Positions 43,090-52,398 of a DNA stretch of 64,000 nucleotides are shown here, piece by piece. A model generated the notes under the pieces. It saw only the letters and a program-made list of their open reading frames with translations, was not told the origin of the DNA and did not search any database. Source of the DNA: Leptolinea sp. HRD-7 (GTDB lineage: Bacteria; Chloroflexota; Anaerolineae; Anaerolineales; Anaerolineaceae); contig AP024710.1 in assembly GCA_024363285.1 (NCBI GenBank), positions 2,388,001 to 2,452,000 of the forward strand, written 5' to 3'. Position 1 is the first letter of the stretch. Each line of letters opens with the position of its first letter. The position numbers and the translations under genes are program-made.

Positions 43090-44457
43090 TTAAAAGGGTT
43101 CGGTGTAATACGTTTTAAAATTGAACCCATTATTTCGGATTACATTTTTATACCAGAATGCGCTATCTTTAAGAACACGGCGTTGCTCATTTTCATAATC
43201 CACGAAAATGAGCCCGAAACGGCGGCTGTATCCCTGGGACCATTCGAAATTATCCATCAAAGACCAGACGAAATACCCTTTTACCGGAACTCCTTCCATT
43301 AGCGCCCGGTTCATCGATGCCATGTAATCTTGAAGATATTGAATTCGCCGGGAATCACGAACACGACCGTCAGCGTCAATTCCATCTGTAACCGCTGTGC
43401 CGTTCTCTGTAATATATATGGCATTCAAAGGGTAGTCCTTTTTTAACCGGGTGAGAAGATCATATAGCCCTTGTGGGTACATTTCCCACATCGTGGAATA
43501 CGAGCTTTCTTTCGGATAAACAATTTCAAAGGTGAAAGGCGCGTCAGCCGGATTGAATTTCACCACGTCGCGCATGTAATTGTTGATACCGAGGAAATCT
43601 GTTGGCTCGCCAATTACAGAGAAATCTTGCTCAAAACCTTCAGGAAAAACAAATCCCAATTCGCCGGTAATTTCTGCCGGATATTTTTGATAATAGAGCG
43701 GATCAAGAAAGACACGATTTAGATACGCATCGCGTAATGCGGCCGCGTGTTGATCTTCTGGTGAATTTGTGGCACTTTCAACGCTGCTCAGATTTAGTGT
43801 AATCCCAATCTGAAGCGGTTGTTTTGCGTTTGTACGCATACCTTTGACGGCCAGTCCATGACCGAGAAGAAGGTGATGGATAGCGGCCGAAGCTGCCTTC
43901 ACATCTTTCAATCCGGGCGGGAAAACACCCAGGTGATGCCCCATAAGGGCTACAACAAAGGGCTCATTTATGGTAATCCAGTTGGTTATTCGGTCACTAA
44001 AATGTTCGGTTAGTAAAACAGCATAATCAGCAAAGTAATACGCCATATCGCGATTAGTCCAGCCACCTGTATTATCTAAAATGGCCGGGTGATCCCAATG
44101 GTATACAGTAGGGAAGGGTTTGATATTGGCATTCAGAAGCTCATCTACCAACCGGTCATAAAAATCCAATCCCTTTTGATTGACATTACCTTTGCCGGCA
44201 GGAATTATTCTTGGCCAGGAAAATGAGAAGCGATATGCCGGCAATCCAAGCTCTTTCATCATGGCTACATCTTCTTTCCATTTGTGAAAATGATCTGCAG
44301 CCACATCTCCGTTGTCGCCATGGTACACATTCCCGGGAACCCGGGAGTATACATCCCAGGTGGAAAAACTTCTGCCTTCTTCGTTATATCCGCCTTCGAT
44401 CTGGTATGAGGCTGTTGCCGCCCCCCATAAGAACTCATCCGGGAAGTTGACGTCCAT
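43090..44457 (-). CDS. Glycoside hydrolase family 1 beta-glycosidase
   Basis: 455 residues, complete GH1 barrel. FLWGAATASYQIEGG at the N-terminus, acid/base Glu165 in TINEP, nucleophile Glu351 in ITENG, and FVWSLMDNFEWSQGY near the end. No signal peptide, so it hydrolyses imported or phosphorolysis-derived beta-glucosides or -galactosides in the cytoplasm. It starts eight bases after the HAD hydrolase gene, so the two share a transcript. The preferred sugar cannot be fixed from sequence. Confidence 0.95.
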   Translation of the reverse strand: MDVNFPDEFLWGAATASYQIEGGYNEEGRSFSTWDVYSRVPGNVYHGDNGDVAADHFHKWKEDVAMMKELGLPAYRFSFSWPRIIPAGKGNVNQKGLDFYDRLVDELLNANIKPFPTVYHWDHPAILDNTGGWTNRDMAYYFADYAVLLTEHFSDRITNWITINEPFVVALMGHHLGVFPPGLKDVKAASAAIHHLLLGHGLAVKGMRTNAKQPLQIGITLNLSSVESATNSPEDQHAAALRDAYLNRVFLDPLYYQKYPAEITGELGFVFPEGFEQDFSVIGEPTDFLGINNYMRDVVKFNPADAPFTFEIVYPKESSYSTMWEMYPQGLYDLLTRLKKDYPLNAIYITENGTAVTDGIDADGRVRDSRRIQYLQDYMASMNRALMEGVPVKGYFVWSLMDNFEWSQGYSRRFGLIFVDYENEQRRVLKDSAFWYKNVIRNNGFNFKTYYTEPF

Positions 44458-44465
44458 GTGTGAAG

Positions 44466-45143
44466 TTATTTCCTTTCAAGGCGTTCAGAGTGAATTGCTA
44501 CTAATTGATCAATGTCAATTTCTGCCATGGAGTTGACAACCAGATCCGCATGGTCAACTCCAAGCTGCACAGAGATAGTGTTAGGAATGGCGACACAAAA
44601 AATCCCCGCATTTTGAGCCGCGATTATACCGTTAGGGGAATCTTCGAAAACAATCGATTCGTCTGGGTGTACATCCAATTCAGCCAAAGCCATTCGGTAT
44701 AAAGATGGATCTGGTTTGACCGCATCGACTTCGTTTCCGCCGCATATCGCGTCAAAATATTTTAATAAACCCAGACGGGCAAGATTGCACCATACCCAAT
44801 CCGAAGAACTGCTGGAAGCTATAGCCAGTTTTATCCCTCTTGCGCTGGCATTTTTTATCATAATTTCTACACCTGGAAGCGGGGGCATTTCAACAATACG
44901 TGACAGACCAATAACTCGTTGATCGTGTTCGGCTTTCCTTTTATTGATCGGATGCCCGATAAGTTGTTCCAGATATGAAGCCGGATCAAACTCAGATTTC
45001 GATGTTCCCAGGCATTTTTTCCATTCTTGAAATGGAAGATCAAAACCATAATTTCGATATACAACCTGCCATGATTCAAATTCCGGAGTTTCCGTGTCAA
45101 GGATTAAGCCGTCAAAATCAAAAATAAATGCTTTGATCGTCAT
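44466..45143 (-). CDS. HAD-superfamily hydrolase (beta-phosphoglucomutase-like subfamily)
   Basis: 225 residues. Motif I FDFDGLILDTE (nucleophile Asp), cap domain after it, motif II ASSSSSDW, motif III Lys in VKPDPSLYRMAL, motif IV FEDSPNGIIAAQNAG. This is the subfamily of phosphatases and beta-phosphoglucomutases. In an operon with a GH1 glycosidase it may handle a sugar phosphate, but phosphatase and mutase roles cannot be separated here. ATG 45143 follows a TATAAT-like box. Confidence 0.85.
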   Translation of the reverse strand: MTIKAFIFDFDGLILDTETPEFESWQVVYRNYGFDLPFQEWKKCLGTSKSEFDPASYLEQLIGHPINKRKAEHDQRVIGLSRIVEMPPLPGVEIMIKNASARGIKLAIASSSSSDWVWCNLARLGLLKYFDAICGGNEVDAVKPDPSLYRMALAELDVHPDESIVFEDSPNGIIAAQNAGIFCVAIPNTISVQLGVDHADLVVNSMAEIDIDQLVAIHSERLERK

Positions 45144-45159
45144 ATTTTACTCACACAGG

Positions 45160-45202
45160 GTAATTATAAATTAAAGCCGCCTACCTGAAACCGGTCGGCG
45201 GC
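45160..45202 (-). terminator. Candidate terminator after the Ldh2-type gene
   Basis: On the minus strand GCCGCC and GGCGGC, extended by ACC/GGT after one mismatch, enclose a seven-base loop and are followed by TTTAATTTA. It lies just upstream of the HAD gene. Confidence 0.6.
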
Positions 45203-45218
45203 GGATTGCGATATTTTA

Positions 45219-45240
45219 CACCTGTTTGATCAAACAGGTG
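45219..45240. repeat. Perfect 22-bp palindrome after the Ldh2-type gene
   Basis: Half-site CACCTGTTTGA is followed directly by its exact reverse complement, seven bases beyond the Ldh2-type stop and before the GC-rich hairpin at 45176-45202. It could fold as a nine-base stem with a GATC tetraloop, but no T-run follows, so an operator or mRNA end structure is as likely. Confidence 0.55.
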
Positions 45241-45247
45241 ATTGCAA

Positions 45248-46354
45248 TCAGAACGGGAAATGATACTGGTTTAAATTCAACACTTGCTGCATTTCAAGAA
45301 TATCTTTCTGAAGGCTCGGAACGATAGGGATTCCTTTTGACGCCGTTTCTTTTTCAGATATGTATTCTTTTTCTCCAGCAGAATAAATGCGAACCGCGCC
45401 GGGAGCTTTGCGTGAAGCTCGTAATTGACGGACGATTTCTCCCGTGGAATGCTTAAATTCATCCAGAGGGCAGAAAGCTTCGATCTGAATGGCCATAAAG
45501 AAATGCCCGAGATAATTCGGCTGTGTTTTTCCTTCCGGACTGATTCCAGAAAGTCCCCATAGAAATTTACCCTGTTGAAGTGACGCGCTTAAGATTTCTA
45601 CAATTGTTGCCAGACCATAACCTTTGTACCCGGCAAGGTCTTCACCGGCCCCTCCCAATGGTAATAGAGCGGCGGTATCTTTGGCGAAACCCTGTAGCAC
45701 CTGTTCCGCGTCAGTCATGGTTTCATTTCTGTTATTAATTGCCCATCCGGGTTTAGCTGGTTTACCTTCACGCGCCAGTACTTCAAATTTTCCCCGTTGG
45801 GTGATGGAAGTGGCGGCATCAAAGAGGAATGGGCATTCTTCATCAGTGGGGGCGCCAAACGCGATGGGGTTTGTACCAAGCATCGGTTGGACGCCGAATG
45901 TAGGGGCAATACTAGGCCGTGCGTTTGTAAACGCCATGCCGATCATTCCGGCTTTTATCGCCATAAGAGGGTAATAACCGGCAATACCAAAATGTGTTGA
46001 ATTGCGAACAGCTACCGCTCCCATTCCAAATTTACGGGCTTTTTCAATAGCCAATGTCATTGATTTGACCCCGATAACCTGTCCCATACCATGATGCCCA
46101 TCGACCACGGCTGTGGTGGGGGATTCACGAACGATCTCGAAATTGGTTGTAGGCAATTGAATTCCCTTCCGAATACGGTCAAAATATAACTTTAACCGTC
46201 CAATGCCATGCGATTGAATACCACGCCGATCCGAAGTGATTAAGACCTCCGCGCAGACAGCCGCTTCATCTTTCGGAACTCCGCATCCAATGAATACATC
46301 ACGCATGAAGGCTTCAAGGGTCTCTACCGGTACTACCCGGGTTTCAGTTGACAT
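45248..46354 (-). CDS. Ldh2-family (malate/L-lactate-type) NAD(P)-dependent dehydrogenase
   Basis: 368 residues from ATG 46354, preceded by AGGAG; an upstream in-frame ATG at 46372 precedes that site. It has the family pattern: SDRRGIQSHGIGRLKLYFDR (catalytic His region), VDGHHGMGQV, AVRNSTHFGIAGYY, LGTNPIAFGAP and GYKGYGLATIVEIL. Members oxidise 2-hydroxyacids such as malate, lactate, ureidoglycolate or sulfolactate with NAD(P). The true substrate is open. It stands alone with palindromes downstream. Confidence 0.9.
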   Translation of the reverse strand: MSTETRVVPVETLEAFMRDVFIGCGVPKDEAAVCAEVLITSDRRGIQSHGIGRLKLYFDRIRKGIQLPTTNFEIVRESPTTAVVDGHHGMGQVIGVKSMTLAIEKARKFGMGAVAVRNSTHFGIAGYYPLMAIKAGMIGMAFTNARPSIAPTFGVQPMLGTNPIAFGAPTDEECPFLFDAATSITQRGKFEVLAREGKPAKPGWAINNRNETMTDAEQVLQGFAKDTAALLPLGGAGEDLAGYKGYGLATIVEILSASLQQGKFLWGLSGISPEGKTQPNYLGHFFMAIQIEAFCPLDEFKHSTGEIVRQLRASRKAPGAVRIYSAGEKEYISEKETASKGIPIVPSLQKDILEMQQVLNLNQYHFPF

Positions 46355-46372
46355 GTTTGGCTCCTGAATCAA

Positions 46373-47005
46373 TGGGTTTGACTTCTAAGGGAATGATCAA
46401 AAAAAGGATTTATTATTATAAAACGCAAATCCATCAATTTCGATGGCATATACGATATTCTTTTTTCATGGTCAGCCCCCTAAAAAATGAATAATTTTTT
46501 GGAGAATAAAGCCAGCGTGCCTGTTATTCTACACGGTCTTGTTATAAAGGAGCAACAGAATAATATTTATTGCATTAAAAAGTATGTTCTAAAAGCTTAG
46601 GCGCGGGATCAATGTGACAAGAACAAAAACCTGAGAAATTATCAATTGAAACCCCGCGGTTTTTTGTCTAAATCCCCTTTAATGATAAATTTTGCAACAA
46701 ACAGATAAACAATACCCGTTTTTATAATAATTGCAGGTCGGTTTTTCGTGATGTTTCATCTTTCTGATATGAGAATACCCGGCACAAAATAAAATCTTAC
46801 CATTATGAATGAACTTAATCCGGTTGACTTAATTTAAAGGGTATGACCGGAATATTTCTTTTTTGGATTTATCCATAATTCCGAGTTCTCATTTCTTAGT
46901 TGAGATTCTTTAATCAAGAAAAGTGATTGACCGAATCAAAATTCTGGCCTGAAATTTCTTTGAACCGGCCAATCCAGAAAGTGCTTTAACAAGAATAGAA
47001 AAAGG
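46373..47005. other. Gene-free AT-rich gap
   Basis: About 630 bp between the Ldh2-type gene and the KdpE-like regulator, visibly AT-rich. No frame codes for a convincing protein and no tRNA is seen. Small inverted repeats occur at 46431-46446 (CCATC/GATGG) and 46649-46665 (AAACC/GGTTT followed by T, a weak + strand terminator). TATAAT on the minus strand near 46415 could belong to the Ldh2-type promoter. Nothing else is recognised. Confidence 0.6.
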
Positions 47006-47701
47006 TCATTTATCTGTCAGAAAACGATAGCCCACACCGGATTCGGTGATGATGATCTCGGGTTCCTCGGGATTGGTTTCAATTTTTTTTCGTATTTGCC
47101 CGATATAAACCCGTAAATATTCCACCCTGTCAGAATCGGCATAATCCCAAACGTGGTTTAGTATGGCCTGATGGGTTAGAACTCTATCAGCATGTGAAGC
47201 AAGATATGCGAGTACTTTAAATTCTGTGGCTGTAAGTTTTATTTCAGTGCCATTTCGTGTAACAATATGTTTGACCAGGTCGATTTCAACCGGTCCCGAT
47301 GAAATGACTGCCTGCTGTTTTGACGATGAAAGCGCACTATGCCTGAGCGCAACCCGGATACGAGCCAGAAGCTCTTCGATTCCAAACGGTTTGGTTAAAT
47401 AATCATCCGCTCCAAGGTCAAGTGCCCGCACCTTATCTCTTTCATTATCACGCACAGAAAGGATAATGATAGGCACCTGGCTCCATTCCCGTATCCGAGA
47501 GCAGACCTCCATACCAGAAATATCGGGCAAACTGAGGTCCAGAATAATTAGGTCTGGTTTCTGCGTGGCGGCCAATGTTATTCCTTCTTCACCTCGGCTG
47601 GCGGAAAAAACTTTAAATTGTTTGGAACCAAGTATTGTTTTTAACGCACGCAGAATTTGCGGTTCATCATCTATGACCAGGATAACAGGTTGGTTATTCA
47701 T
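47006..47701 (-). CDS. OmpR-family response regulator, KdpE-like
   Basis: 231 residues: receiver domain with acidic pocket DDE, phosphoacceptor Asp in DLIILDLSLPD, Thr/Ser and Lys in ILSVRD and LTKPFG; then a winged-helix DNA-binding domain (LTATEFKVLAYLA, VDYLRVYIGQIRKKIE-like). Sequence and partner point to KdpE, which controls potassium uptake operons. Its start overlaps the kinase stop by four bases. No kdpFABC lies in the window, so the target is not visible. Confidence 0.88.
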   Translation of the reverse strand: MNNQPVILVIDDEPQILRALKTILGSKQFKVFSASRGEEGITLAATQKPDLIILDLSLPDISGMEVCSRIREWSQVPIIILSVRDNERDKVRALDLGADDYLTKPFGIEELLARIRVALRHSALSSSKQQAVISSGPVEIDLVKHIVTRNGTEIKLTATEFKVLAYLASHADRVLTHQAILNHVWDYADSDRVEYLRVYIGQIRKKIETNPEEPEIIITESGVGYRFLTDK

Positions 47702-49197
47702 TCTGTCTCTTTTAGATCGGTATCCGGTGGGATGACTGGTGTTTGGGCTATGGGGATGGTGAAGTTAAATGTTAAACCTTGCGGGGTATTTTGTGCCCAG
47801 ATACTCCCATTGTGTGCTTCAATAATACCCTTACAAATGGATAAACCCAATCCGGTTCCTGTGATCTTATCCGCATCTGTTACTCGATAAAATTTATCAA
47901 AAATTCGGATAAGATGTTCGTCAGACACAGGCGGGCCCTGGTTTATTACTTGAACGAGGATCATTTTTCCTTCAAGTTCATGAGCGTTAATCGTGATTTG
48001 CGAGCCTTCAGGCGCGTATTTTGCGCTATTGCTCAATAAATTTGAAAAGACCTGGTCAATTTGACCATAGTCAACATACACTGTTGGAAGGTTTTCTGGC
48101 AAATTGACCACCAGGGTATGTTTTGAAAGTGTCTGGCGCATCCGTTTTATCGTAGCCGAGAGAATTTCACGTAAGGAATTGTTCTTTTGATTGGGTTGAA
48201 GCGCGCCCATTTCAATACGAGACATATCCAATAGATTTCCGACCAGTTGGTTGAGATGGTCACTTTCTTCTTCAATAGCTGTCAATAACTCAACACGAGC
48301 ATCAGAGTCCCATTCGATCTCACCACTGCGCAAACCGGATACAGAGGCTTTAATCGTTGATAGAGGAGTTCGCAATTCATGTGACACAGAAGAGAGCAAG
48401 GTAGATTTCAGTCGGTCGCTTTCTTCCAGCAAACGGGCTTTGTTTTGCGCATTAACAAGGAAGGCTTTTTCCAACACCAGTGTAGTTTGACTTCCAAAAG
48501 CGCGCAGTAAACGCATTTGTGGATGATCAAGTTCCTGAATCGTCCAAATTTTTATCTCGCCTACACTATCTTCGCCTCCAGAAATGTTTACACACACATC
48601 TGGAATTCGAATGGGTAAAGATTTTCCATCTGGGAAAATGTACTGGTAAGGGTTTTTGTTTTTAACCGGAAAAAATACCAGAACTGCTTCGACTGGAAAA
48701 TGTTCGATGATCTTTTGCCCTACAATTTGCAAAATCTCTTCTTCACGGGTTAATCCGGCTAGAGCTACATTCAATTCATATAGGATGGTAGTTTCACGTT
48801 CACGTGCAAGAGCAGTGGCTAACCCAATTTTTGCCTGGCTGAGAGATTGACTGATGATAACTGCCACAATTAGAAAAATAACTAGTGCAAGGATATCCTG
48901 TGTCTGATGGACGGCAAGGGTATGAAAGGGTGCAATAAAAAAGTAATTAAAACTTAAAAAGGCAGCAAATGATGCCGTTATACCACCTGTAATATCAAAG
49001 TATCCGGCAGAGAAAACAACCGGGATCAAAAATAATAAGGCAATTACAGGGGTACTAAGACTGTTTCGGAGAAGATCGAGTATCCAGGTCAGAACAAAGA
49101 CCAAAATGATAGAAAAGAAGAACTGCGAGATATATGATAACGTCTGTTTCGGATTGATCATAAGATAAACCAATCTTACCTTTTCAATGGTAACCAC
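47698..49197 (-). CDS. KdpD-like sensor histidine kinase lacking the N-terminal sensor domain
   Basis: About 490-499 residues. Four closely spaced helices of the DUF4118 type (about 25-110, FLSFNYFFIAPFHTL and QDILALVIFLIVAVIIS), a GAF-like domain (about 130-255), HisKA with SHELRTPLSTIKASVSGL, and HATPase with NLLSNSAKYAP, FDKFYRV and GTGLGLSICKGI. This is the C-terminal half of KdpD; the N-terminal KdpD/Usp cytoplasmic sensor is missing. GTG 49197 has no ribosome site; TTG 49173 follows AAGGT and is an equally good start. Paired with the KdpE-like regulator. Confidence 0.87.
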   Translation of the reverse strand: MVTIEKVRLVYLMINPKQTLSYISQFFFSIILVFVLTWILDLLRNSLSTPVIALLFLIPVVFSAGYFDITGGITASFAAFLSFNYFFIAPFHTLAVHQTQDILALVIFLIVAVIISQSLSQAKIGLATALARERETTILYELNVALAGLTREEEILQIVGQKIIEHFPVEAVLVFFPVKNKNPYQYIFPDGKSLPIRIPDVCVNISGGEDSVGEIKIWTIQELDHPQMRLLRAFGSQTTLVLEKAFLVNAQNKARLLEESDRLKSTLLSSVSHELRTPLSTIKASVSGLRSGEIEWDSDARVELLTAIEEESDHLNQLVGNLLDMSRIEMGALQPNQKNNSLREILSATIKRMRQTLSKHTLVVNLPENLPTVYVDYGQIDQVFSNLLSNSAKYAPEGSQITINAHELEGKMILVQVINQGPPVSDEHLIRIFDKFYRVTDADKITGTGLGLSICKGIIEAHNGSIWAQNTPQGLTFNFTIPIAQTPVIPPDTDLKETE

Positions 49198-49314
49198 GCA
49201 AGAACTAGAAAAAAAATATCCCCAAAACTTCAGATATGATAAAATTCAAAATTGCATATTACTTAATAACTTACATGAGCCTATAATCTTACTGATCACA
49301 GTAATGGAGGAGCA

Positions 49315-50283
49315 ATGAAACGAATTGGTGTTTTAACAAGCGGTGGTGATGCGCCAGGTATGAATGCTGCCATCCGTGCCGTTGTGCGGACTGGAGTTGC
49401 CAAAGGTTGGGAAGTCTGGGGTGTAAAAGGTGGTTACCAGGGTTTGATCACCGGGAAGATCATGCCACTCGGTCCTCGTGATGTGGGTGGAATTATGCAG
49501 CGCGGTGGAACTGTTCTTGGGTCAGCCCGTTGCCCCGAATTCCGGACAGAAGAAGGTCAATTAAAAGCCTTGCGCACATTAAATGAACAGGGCATTGAAG
49601 CTCTGGTCGTAATTGGTGGTAATGGTTCTCAAACCGGCACCGGAGCTTTACATAAACTTGGTTTCCCTGTTGTCGGCGTCGCCTCCACGATCGACAATGA
49701 CCTGTACGGTTCTGATACAACTATCGGTGTAGATACCGCTTTAAATATTTCTCTGGAAGCTATCGACCGTTTGAAAACCACAGCTTCATCTTTTCAGCGT
49801 GCTTTTATGATTGAAGTGATGGGACGAGATTGCGGTTATCTGGCTCTGATGTCTGCCATCGCCGGCGGCGCTGAAGCCTGTGTGATCCCTGAAGTTGAAA
49901 CTGACCCGGAAGAACTCGCGCAGCGATTACGCGCGGCGTACCAGAAGGGGAAGGAACACGCCATTATTGTTGTGGCTGAAGGCGCGAAATATAATGCCGA
50001 AACACTTGGCCAATATTTCTCGTCACACCGCGAACGCCTGGGCTTCGACCTGCGCGTGACCATTCTCGGACACGTTCAACGCGGCGGCGCTCCCACGGCA
50101 TATGACCGTATCCTGGCTTCCCGCCTGGCCGCGGGCGCCACTGACGCTCTTGCCCGCGGTGAGACCGGTGTTCTGATCGGCATGATCCAGTCTAAAGTTA
50201 CATCTACCCCGATCGACATTGTTAATTCGACCAAGAAAGAAATTGATATGGATTTGTTTGAATTAGCCCGCATTTTGGACTAA
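49315..50283 (+). CDS. pfkA: 6-phosphofructokinase, ATP-type
   Basis: 322 residues, the usual length of bacterial PfkA. LTSGGDAPGMNAAIRA, TIDND with catalytic Asp127, MGRDCGYLAL and GHVQRGG are present. At the donor-deciding positions it has GGNGS (Asn103, Gly104) and Ser124. Gly104 fits ATP use, though Asn replaces the usual magnesium-contacting Asp103; I recall this variant from cyanobacterial and Chloroflexota PfkAs. GGAGGAG precedes ATG 49315, with TATAAT at 49282. It complements the PPi-type enzyme at 11140. Confidence 0.92.
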   Translation: MKRIGVLTSGGDAPGMNAAIRAVVRTGVAKGWEVWGVKGGYQGLITGKIMPLGPRDVGGIMQRGGTVLGSARCPEFRTEEGQLKALRTLNEQGIEALVVIGGNGSQTGTGALHKLGFPVVGVASTIDNDLYGSDTTIGVDTALNISLEAIDRLKTTASSFQRAFMIEVMGRDCGYLALMSAIAGGAEACVIPEVETDPEELAQRLRAAYQKGKEHAIIVVAEGAKYNAETLGQYFSSHRERLGFDLRVTILGHVQRGGAPTAYDRILASRLAAGATDALARGETGVLIGMIQSKVTSTPIDIVNSTKKEIDMDLFELARILD

Positions 50284-50303
50284 TTTGTGGTTTTTCGGGA
50301 AAT

Positions 50304-50333
50304 TAAAACCGGCGGAATTTCCGCCGGTTTTAT
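50304..50333. terminator. Bidirectional terminator between pfkA and prfB
   Basis: AAACCGGCGG and CCGCCGGTTT pair around a short AT loop, with T-rich sequence on the + strand and A-runs before it that serve the minus strand. Confidence 0.9.
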
Positions 50334-51425
50334 TATTCTTCTTTGCCGTTCCAGCGCAGGAAGGCTTCGATGAAACCGTCCAGGTCGCCATCAAGTACAC
50401 CCTGTGTATTTCCGGCTTCAAATTCAGTCCGATGGTCTTTTACCATCTGATACGGATGCAGGACGTAAGAACGGATCTGGCTTCCCCATTCTGTTTTGGT
50501 ATATTCACCACGCAATTCGGCCAATTGCTTGTCCTGTGCTTCTCGTTTTAACTCCAGCAATCGAGAACGTAACACTCGCATCGCGTTTTCACGGTTTTGC
50601 ATTTGTGAACGTTCATTTTGACATGAGACAACCAGTCCGGAAGGAATATGTGTAATACGAACGGCAGTGGCATTTTTCTGTACGTTCTGTCCACCGGCGC
50701 CAGAAGATTTATAAATGTCAATTTTTAAATCATCCGGATTAATCTGGATTTCAGGGTCTTCGGCTGCGGCTTCCGGTAATACTTCAACTTGCGCGAAGGA
50801 TGTATGGCGGCGGTGGGCAGAATCGAAAGGTGAGAGTCTTACCAGGCGATGTACACCTTTTTCTGGCCGTAAATAGCCATAGGCATATTGCCCGGTTACG
50901 GCTATTGTGCAGCTTTTAATACCGGCTTCTTCCCCTTCAGAGATATCTAATATCTCGGTTTTAAACCCACGGCGTTCGCACCAACGCAGGTACATACGTT
51001 GTAACATAGCAGCCCAATCCTGCGAATCTGTACCTCCCGCGCCGGAGTTGATAGCCAGCAGGGCATTACCGCGGTCATACCTGCCTTTAAGAAATACACG
51101 TAGTTCCCGTTGTTCAAGTTCCTGCTCAATCTCAGAAAGTTCCGTTTCAAGCTCTTCTCGCATGGATTCATCATCCATCTCAGAGAGCTCAAGTGTATCT
51201 TTGATCCGTTTTTCGAGCTTTCGCCAACCTTCAATCTCATCTCGAAGCTCAGCTAAGTTCTTCATGACGGTCTGAGCCTTTTCAGGATTATTCCACAAAC
51301 CGGAATCTTCTGATTGTGCCTGTAAATCAGCTAATTCAGCTTCACGTATGGGGAAGTCAAAGATGCACCATGAACTGCTGGATTTTTTCGGCACACGATC
51401 GCGCCCTTGATGAAATATCTTGCAT
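50333..51425 (-). CDS. prfB: Peptide chain release factor 2, with programmed +1 frameshift
   Basis: RF2 recognises UAA and UGA. The main frame (from 51358 leftward) has SPF in LSPFDSAHRRH and GGQ in SSGAGGQNVQKN. Its N-terminus lies in another frame: ATG 51425, with GGAG upstream, encodes 22 residues (MQDISSRARSC...FMVHL) ending CTT TGA at 51362-51357. A +1 shift at CTT, skipping T51359, continues with GAC TTC (DFPIREAELADL), restoring the normal RF2 start. This is the classical autoregulatory shift: low RF2 lets ribosomes pause at TGA and slip. GGTG three bases before CTT may act as the internal Shine-Dalgarno. Full product about 363 residues. It follows ftsY after 17 bases. Confidence 0.95.
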
Positions 51426-51442
51426 AGAAAGACTCCGTAAAA

Positions 51443-52357
51443 TTACCTTTCGGACAGAATGCCGTCAACAAATTCAACACGGTCAAAAGGTTGCAGATCT
51501 TCCGGCTTTTCACCGAGACCGGCAAAGAGAATGGGTACATGTAATTCTTTTTGGATGGCAAAAGCCATTCCACCACGGGCAGAGGAATCCAGTTTTGTGA
51601 GGATTACGCCAGTCACTTTTGTGGTTTCATTGAATGATCTGGCCTGATGAAGCGCGTTTTGACCAGTGGTCGCGTCAAGCACCAGCCATACGCCGTGAGG
51701 AGCCCCGGGCATGGCTTTCCCGGTCACCCGGTGAACTTTCTTTAGTTCTTCCATCAGGTTATAGCGGGTATGGAGGCGACCGGCTGTATCAATCAGTAGA
51801 AGGTCGATACCTCTGGATTTTGCTGCTTCCACAGCGTCATACGCCACAGCTCCGGGATCTCCGCCTGTCTGACCGGCAATAACTGGAATGCTTAACCTCT
51901 CTGCCCAGACTTGAAGCTGATCAACTGCCGCGGCGCGATATGTATCGGCCGCTGCCAGTAGTACTTTTTTCCCTTGATCAACAAAGCGTTTTGCCAGTTT
52001 AGCAGCGGTTGTCGTTTTACCTGAACCGTTTACACCTATTAATAAAACCACGGCAGGATGTTCCGAAGGAAGGATTTCTTCCGGTCTCTCATCCAACCGG
52101 TTGATCAATTCTTCACGCAATTTCTGCTGAAGCTCAGGCGCGCGGGTAAGTCCTTCCTCATCTACCACCTTTCGTAATGAAGCGATGACAGACTCAGTCG
52201 TTTCAAGCCCCATATCTGCCTGAATTAAAATTTCTTCCAGATCTTCCCAGGTTTGCGCGTTTATTTCACTGGTTCCCAGAAGGGAACTGATTCGCCCGAA
52301 AGTTTGCTTTCGGGTGCGTTCAAGTCCATTTAACCATTTAGAAAAGATGTCGGCCAC
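51443..52357 (-). CDS. ftsY: Signal recognition particle receptor FtsY
   Basis: 304 residues: N domain (about 1-90), G domain with GVNGSGKTTTAAKLA, AADTYRAAAVDQL, DTAGRLHTRYNLMEEL and TKLDSSARGGMAF, ending in GEKPEDLQPF. It docks SRP-ribosome complexes at the membrane. The acidic A domain of E. coli FtsY is absent; the short N-terminus FSKWLNGLERTRKQ is probably an amphipathic membrane anchor. ATG 52357; 41 bases after rlmN and 17 before prfB in one leftward run. Confidence 0.96.
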   Translation of the reverse strand: MADIFSKWLNGLERTRKQTFGRISSLLGTSEINAQTWEDLEEILIQADMGLETTESVIASLRKVVDEEGLTRAPELQQKLREELINRLDERPEEILPSEHPAVVLLIGVNGSGKTTTAAKLAKRFVDQGKKVLLAAADTYRAAAVDQLQVWAERLSIPVIAGQTGGDPGAVAYDAVEAAKSRGIDLLLIDTAGRLHTRYNLMEELKKVHRVTGKAMPGAPHGVWLVLDATTGQNALHQARSFNETTKVTGVILTKLDSSARGGMAFAIQKELHVPILFAGLGEKPEDLQPFDRVEFVDGILSER

Positions 52358-52398
52358 GGGTGCGTATTATACCTTACTCGTTTTATTACCTGAACCAC

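Noticed and set aside
46373-47005. Decayed kdp or transposase gene in the AT-rich gap
   Set aside because: No frame gave a recognisable fragment in any direction; I can only say it holds no visible gene.
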